Assembly: GCA_029817715.1 (NCBI GenBank)
Contig: JARUPY010000290.1
Coordinates: forward strand, 1,736,001 to 1,800,000
Direction: 5' to 3'
From: Melastoma dodecandrum
Lineage: Eukaryota; Streptophyta; Magnoliopsida; Myrtales; Melastomataceae
DNA: 64,000 nucleotides
Made by a program: the position numbers and the translations under genes. Each line of letters starts with the position of its first letter. The first letter of the stretch is position 1. This document shows positions 58,472 to 64,000 of this stretch, in pieces. The notes below the pieces were generated by a model. The model did no database searches and was not told the DNA's origin. It saw nothing but the letters and a program-made list of their open reading frames with translations.

Positions 58472-60119
58472 CTAAAATGGGAGTTGTCGTCGACGGCACC
58501 ACTGAAACTTCATGAAATTTTGAGGGAGATTCCTGACTCATAGTTCTTTATGTTGAACGGTGGAGATTGCCATTGAAGTTTCGTATCCGGCGTTACTGCC
58601 CAGTTTCTGATTCGACCATATTCTGGAGTTGTCAATTTCAGTTTCTTCTATTTGAATTGTTAGGCGTATGATTACCAAAATGAGTTCTTCATGTTACGCT
58701 GAGTAGAGAAGAGGTTTATGTGCTGACTACTATTGCTTGAGAAGAACACTTATGTACCCACTTCATTGGTGTTGTAGTGGAAGTTTTGGTAGTGCATCGG
58801 GCCGTGGTTTTATTCCTCATATTGATGAGGTTTCCATGTTAAATTTTGATGTTGTCCTTGCAGTTGATTGCTTGTTTTCGCTGTGAGCATTTTGTTCTAG
58901 CCTTTAGGAAGTCATTTGACTAATTTCGATGTGTGTTAGTTCGTGTCACATCCCATCAGAGACTTCGATGGTATTCGCAAGCGGCCATGATCTCAAGCTG
59001 ACGAGTCTTATACCTCCCAATCAGACAAATGACGACCCCTCCCTGAAGGTAAGGGATAAATGTAGGAACGGAATGGATTTGAGGAGTGATACGGGAAATG
59101 TGTCGGTGGGGATGTCGGAGAGAATATGCCTTGCAAAAGTGGAAAAAAATATTTTTTGAAATAGGGTGATATGTTTTAAAATTTCTAAAATAGTATTTTT
59201 AATCGAGTGTTAGTAATCTCAAATTCACCTTAAAATTTTGAGAAATTTGGTGTTAACACCGAATTTTCTCCGAAGGGGCCGAATTCTTGGTGTTTCAAAC
59301 ACCGAAATCTTCACTTTTTTAGTTAAACTAAGTATTAAAAATATCAAATTCTTTACCAATCGAATATAATGTTTTAACACCAAATTAAGGGCATGAATTT
59401 TGAAAATTATCGTGCTATTTTATGAAATATTTTACCGTCGAATATTATTTTAGATCATAACCCTGTCGAAGGTGCAAATGTTTGGATTAAAATGAGGAGG
59501 GAGAAAAAATCATGAAAATAATTTCTAAACAATAGGAAAATGCGACTTTCTATTAAGAAAAAGGTATTCTTTTTTTCTTTACATTTATATCTTTAATTAC
59601 TCCGTCTATTTTTAATATGACTCGTATTAGATGGATTCCGTATAATTGCCTGACGTGGATTAAACGAAGTTCAACGTGGCTTGCTCTTTTAGATGTCAAC
59701 CTGGAAATTAAATTCATCTTCGGACATGGATGAATTAATAGGCAGTTAGAGAAGTGTTATTCCCGAAATGCCCTGATCATATGACATGCCCTAATGGAAG
59801 CCGAGACCATCCGGGGAAGACGGAAGAGTGACAAATCGAAAGTCCCGAGAGCCATAATTGAAGGTAGGTGACAATCTCTTTGTAATTGAAAATAGTGAAT
59901 GTGAATGCAACGAAATATTCGTGAACTCTGTTGTTTCGAGCTCGAGCGTGGGAATGAGAGTTTACAATCAACGACGGGAGAGTTGCATTGTACAAATCAT
60001 TTGTAATTGCATCTAATTGATGTTAATAATGGTTTTCTTAATGAAGATTTGTAAGAAGAAGTCCATATGTCAATTCCTCAGGATTGGAGTTGCTTACTAC
60101 CTACCGCAAAACTGAATAC

Positions 60120-61107
60120 AAAGGGTTTGGTTTGCAAGTTAGAGAATTCTTTATACAGCTTGAAAAAAACCATACGACAATGCAATTTGTAAGCTCATTG
60201 CTTGCATTTTACAAGTTGGTTTTATGAAGTCTTTTAAGTGTGATCATTTTCTTTTCAAAAGACATGATTCTAAAGCTTTTGTGGTTGTTCTAGTTTACGT
60301 CGAGAACATAGCCGTAGCTAATGATGATCAATATGTTATCCCGTACTTTTATTTAGTTCAGGAACATTCATTTTAAACTCAAGGATCCAGGTACATTGAC
60401 TTTATGGGATATGAATAAGCCCGATGTAGTGAATAAATGTTATATCTCAGTGCAAGTATGCTCTTGACTTGTTGCAAAGACACTGGTTTTTTTTTTAGGT
60501 GTTAAACCAAGTTTCATTCTCATATTTTCCAAACAATAAGCTAATTTATGTTGGAAGCCCATCCTTCCTCTTATTTGTGGTTGGTACTCGTCCTAATATT
60601 AGATGTCTTTTTTATGTCCTTACGCGAGCAAACCAGGTAAGGCTCACATGGATGGAGGTTGATTATAAGGTACTTGGCTATATCAAAGGCTCCCCTCCTG
60701 GTCCGGGCTGGCTACCCGGACAGTAGGCGTTCTCTTACTAGATATTGTGTATGCCTTGAAAAGTCTTTTAATAAAGAGCTGACTACTATTTCTACAAATT
60801 CAACTGAATTCAAGTATCGTGGACGGCTATGGCATTAACCAACCTATTGTGAGCTGGATTGGTTTAAAAAGTTTTGGCAAGATTTTCATAAGGATCGGAT
60901 TCATCATCCCACCTGCTCGGTTATTTTATGATAACCAATCAATCTTAAACATAGCAAAAAAAAAATCCCATTATAAGCACGTGAACATTGATTATGATTT
61001 AATTAGAGATAAGGTGCAAGATTGTTCTTTTTGTATTGGATATGCACACACCAGTTATCAAGTGGCTGATTTTGACAAATGTTAAAAACATTCACATTCA
61101 TCTTGAA

Positions 61108-61110
<3 letters not shown>
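60120..61110 (+). pseudogene. Degenerate copia reverse transcriptase/RNase H remnant
   Basis: Plus-strand pieces in several frames match copia pol: GLVCKLENSLYSLKKTIRQ (family VCKLxKSLYGLKQA.RQW), FVVVLVYVENIAVANDD (family VLVYVDDI, with the catalytic second Asp changed to Asn), GTRPNIRCLFYVL, and RLFYDNQSILNIAKKKSHY with HVNIDYDLIRDKVQD (RNase H end). Stops and indels are frequent. It ends near 61085, with a poly-G tract where the polypurine tract should be. Confidence 0.75.

Positions 61111-61141
<31 letters not shown>
61111..61141. repeat. Poly(G) run of 31 at the polypurine-tract position
   Basis: TCTTGAAGGA is followed by 31 G. In copia elements a TTGA(A/G)GGGGG tract sits here, directly before the 3' LTR, and GTTTAAAGATG follows as a possible LTR start with its T lost. 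The run seems to be a slippage expansion of that tract. A 3' LTR would then occupy about 61142-61600, but I could not fix its end. Confidence 0.6.
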
Positions 61142-61143
<2 letters not shown>

Positions 61144-61599
61144 TAAAGATGATGGAATGGCATAAGATTGAAATTTTTGAAGTTGTTTAGCTGGTTAAGT
61201 TATTACATGACAATTTTATTATTAACCCTTGGTTAATTGTTCTACAAATAAGTTGTAAAACTGATTATTTAGAAACAGTGAAAAGGGTTTAAAAAAACAT
61301 GCTATGTTTTCCTCCTCTCTCGTCCCCGATTCGGTCGGTTCTTTCCATTTCCTTCGATTTCCTGGATCTATGTCGGTAAACATAGCAGAAGCAGAAGGTG
61401 GTTGATTAGTAATATGGGCCAAATTGTAAACCAATGTAGAACGGGCTGTGGTTAAATCCTGTAACATGGGATCATGATGTTTTTCTGTAATGGGATCAAA
61501 GCCTTGTAATAAAAGGCTTGCACAAAATGTCGTGTGCGGTTGAACAATAACAAAATTTTATTTTTCTCTACTCGATTGTTTCTCTTAGATCGTCACTCC

Positions 61600-63200
61600 C
61601 CATCATCTTCACGGCACCTCCGGTCTTCTTCAACAAGGAAAATGCAAAAGGAACTCGAGGGTGACGTCAACCGGTGGTAGGACATGAGAGAGGGGTGAGT
61701 TTGGGGGGCGATTGAATTCACCACCAGCCATGAGCTCAAGCAAGCAAACCTCATGTCACCATGCCAGCGAATCTCGTCCCTTTTGGTCGGGAAGGGGAGA
61801 GTAAAGGTAGGAACTTTGAGGCAAGGGAGTGGATTTGGGTAGTGAAATGGGAAATGCGTCCGACCGTCGATCGAATGACTGTGGAGGACAAATGTTTCTG
61901 TTCGAATGAGGAGGAATGGCGGGAACGCCATCTATGGAAAGATGAAAGCAATGATAGGAGTTGTTGCGGATCTGTTTGGGATTCAGGACATAGTATTTTC
62001 TTTCTTTCTCCTCTTGTGTGATTTTCATCCCAGCAGGAAACACTGGTTTCCTTCCTCTCTTCTCATCATGTGTCTAGTAGATACGGAAGAGGAGAAGAGG
62101 GTCCATCTGGGGGATTATGCCCCAGAGCCGAGCGCCGTGACGGGAAGAATTCCTCCAGTTCTTTCTGATGGTGCAGGACGATGAGCTTGTGCTACGATGT
62201 ATGTCCAAGAGTGACTCAGTGCAACAGGAGCGGATGGGCGATATTAGCCTGACCTGACCCCGAAGCACATGTAGTTGCTTGGAAACGTCACGGTCCTTTT
62301 GGATAACCGAAGCTGCATGCACATATAGATACAGGAAGTCGAGATAGTTCATGACACGACCCTAAAGCTTCGGCTCAAATTATTATTATAGTTTTGCTTG
62401 ATAAAGGTATGGTCTATTTTAACATAAAACCAAATGAGGGGAAGAAGAGTTGTGGTCCTGTTGAGTTCACCTGGGGAGACGACACCTGTCCGGGCCATGT
62501 TAAATTGAAGTTATATGGCCGACATGTCATTTTCAATTCTCCAACAGCCTCCTCTTTTCTAAGGGTGGGAAAAAGGATTCGAGGGTCAAGCAGGAGATAA
62601 TGACAACACAGGCGGCTATGACATTTTTTTAACATATAATTAACATAATCACCAATTAACTTGGAGCTTTTCTTTCTAGAAAGTCGAGTGACCTCCCCTA
62701 GGTTAGCTAAAAAGAGACGAAGAGGGTTTGTATAAGACGCGAATGGCATGGCAATGTCAATCTGCGTTTACCTTCTCTCTTTCTTTGCCCCCATTTTGTT
62801 TAAGTGCAGAGGAAGGGAAACAAAACTTAAAATGACAAGTGACAGAAGAAGAAGGCGGAATATGAACACTCCCATTTTCCTGTCCACACACAGACACTTT
62901 GTGAGAGTTTGGCCCCCCCACAACTGACCTTTGTCATAATCTAAGCTGCATTGTCGTCTGCATCGTCACTTCCGGGGACCAACTACTGCTACTACCAGAA
63001 TGAACGTGATAAATATACAATACTTATTGAAACTATGTCTACAACTCAAAGTTTGCGAATTCCCATACGAAGGAATGCGCAACCCCTGACGTAATCTCAA
63101 GCCTCCCCTCAATTATATAGAAAGAAGAGAGGGAGAGAAGGGTGACGTGAGAAAGAACCCCAAAATAAAGGGTTTCGGTTTACTAATCAAGCTTTCTCGA
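61600..63200. other. Spacer, no convincing gene
   Basis: ORFs at 61593-62184 (both strands), 62074-62352 and 62414-62749 have no recognisable domain. It probably includes distal promoter sequence of the HD-Zip gene at its right end. Confidence 0.4.
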
Positions 63201-63233
63201 GCCACTCATTACCCGATTTGTTTGTGTAACCCT

Positions 63234-63281
63234 TTTTTATATATATATTTCCCCCCCCCCCCCCCCCCCCCCCCCCCCGCC
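63234..63281 (+). promoter_or_regulatory. TATA-like sequence followed by poly(C) of 28
   Basis: TTTTTTATATATATATTT (63234-63250) is followed at once by 28 C (63251-63278). It lies about 175-220 bp upstream of the HD-Zip ATG, so it may be part of its core promoter. The C run could form an i-motif or, on the other strand, a G-quadruplex. Confidence 0.5.
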
Positions 63282-63453
63282 CAAAAATCCAAGGGCAATT
63301 GCGCCATTTAACACGCAATCATATGGTTCCTCCTCCCTTCTTCTTCATTGAGTCTATTTAATATTGGACAAGCCACACTCGACCCTGTTTGTATCTTCTT
63401 CCTTCGGCTTGCTCTTCATACTCCCACCACTTCATCTCCCAAGGTAATCTCCA

Positions 63454-64000
63454 ATGACCATGATCCGTAATGCGACAGACGGAAGCCTCGCCCTCATCTC
63501 CCGGCTATACCCTGGCCTCTACAACCAGCCCCCTCCTCAGCACCCTAGAGGTCCATCTATGATTTACCTCATTCCGTGCCTTAACCGCCTTGGGGTGTTT
63601 TTGTTCTCATTTGTTCTGACTTGGGATTTTGGTTTCTTAAGAGACGAAGCCGAGGAGGCGGAGGAAGAGGAAGGCGGGAAACCATGGTGGGATCACGGGG
63701 ATGAAAAAGAGGAAGCTAAGCCCAGAGCAGGTGAACCTCTTGGAACAGAGGTTCGGAGATGAGCACAAGCTTGAGTCCGAGAGGAAGGGCCGGCTTGCTG
63801 CTGAGCTGGGGCTCGATCCGAGGCAGGTAGCCGTGTGGTTCCAGAACCGGAGGGCGAGGTACAAGAGCAAGAAGCTGGAGGAGGAGTACTCGAGGCTCAA
63901 GTCCGCTCATGAGAGCGTTGTAGCCGAGAAGTCCCGGCTCGAGAACGAGGTTAGGAAAATAGAATGTCTGAAAATATTTTATGATATGGAAAACATTACG
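63454..64000 (+). CDS. HD-Zip class I transcription factor (partial, runs off the window)
   Basis: Exon 1 is 63454-63550 ([20 protein letters not shown]), the intron 63551-63641 (GT-AG), exon 2 63642-63949 and the next donor GAG|GTTAGG at 63950. Joining the exons gives [15 protein letters not shown], a basic lead into the homeodomain: [20 protein letters not shown] (helix 1), [20 protein letters not shown] (recognition helix with the invariant WFQNRR) and at once the leucine zipper [20 protein letters not shown]. The N-terminal [12 protein letters not shown] block and early intron fit the ATHB-21/40/53 subgroup, whose members act in ABA, drought and bud-dormancy responses. The factor binds pseudopalindromic CAATNATTG sites as a dimer. 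The C-terminal part and last exon lie beyond 64000. Confidence 0.92.

Overview
This is a nuclear plant window, most likely from a eudicot. The evidence is intron-containing nuclear genes for plastid and mitochondrial proteins (PsbO, MCU), plant-only families (DUF4228, UPF0496, HD-Zip I, MOCOS-like PLP proteins, GGPP synthase), and nested plant retrotransposons. I cannot name the species. All calls come from reading the sequence; no database search was run.

Layout. 1-10.2 kb is transposon territory: a decayed copia integrase fragment (about 590-910), then a Ty1/copia element (2982-9964) whose 5' LTR carries a complete hAT transposon (3228-7799, perfect 8-bp target duplication). The copia element itself landed inside a 23-bp tandem array. 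10.2-22 kb is genic: a long single-exon MOCOS-like gene with one frameshift (12587-15362), psbO (17946-19176) and a DUF4228 gene (21420-21893). 22.9-29.2 kb is an RMA-type RING E3 gene on the minus strand, split in its first codons by a 5.56-kb copia element (23609-29166, duplication CCGAG). 29.2-36.5 kb is gene-poor, with tandem duplications, a MITE-like inverted repeat and a 1.17-kb Mutator-like foldback element (35324-36497). 36.8-40 kb holds a mitochondrial calcium uniporter gene (plus) and a UPF0496 gene (minus).

42.1-57.9 kb is a GGPP synthase pseudogene (minus) split by a 14.9-kb Ty3/gypsy element of Tat type (42760-57656, duplication CCTTC). This element has an extra RNase H domain and, between pol and the 3' LTR, an antisense plant-mobile-domain (PMD) ORF. 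That ORF is interrupted by a 2.6-kb solo-LTR-like insertion (44706-47297, duplication TGCAT), which in turn carries a GC-rich captured piece of a WPP-domain (MAF1-like) gene. The nesting is therefore four deep. 57.9-61.5 kb holds two minisatellites and a decayed copia remnant with a 31-G run; 63.4-64 kb is the start of an HD-Zip I gene that leaves the window.

Strongest unexplained signal: the hexamer GTAGAC/GTCTAC occurs about 28 times in the 7.4 kb of gag-pol of the Tat element, plus six times in each LTR. It appears in both orientations and in different reading frames, several-fold above chance. This looks like a DNA- or RNA-level motif array rather than protein constraint. A second theme is one-base homopolymer indels (13664-13668, 23258-23263, 25275-25279) that break otherwise good reading frames; these may be real decay or assembly error. 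The host genes are unrelated in function and no operon-like logic applies.
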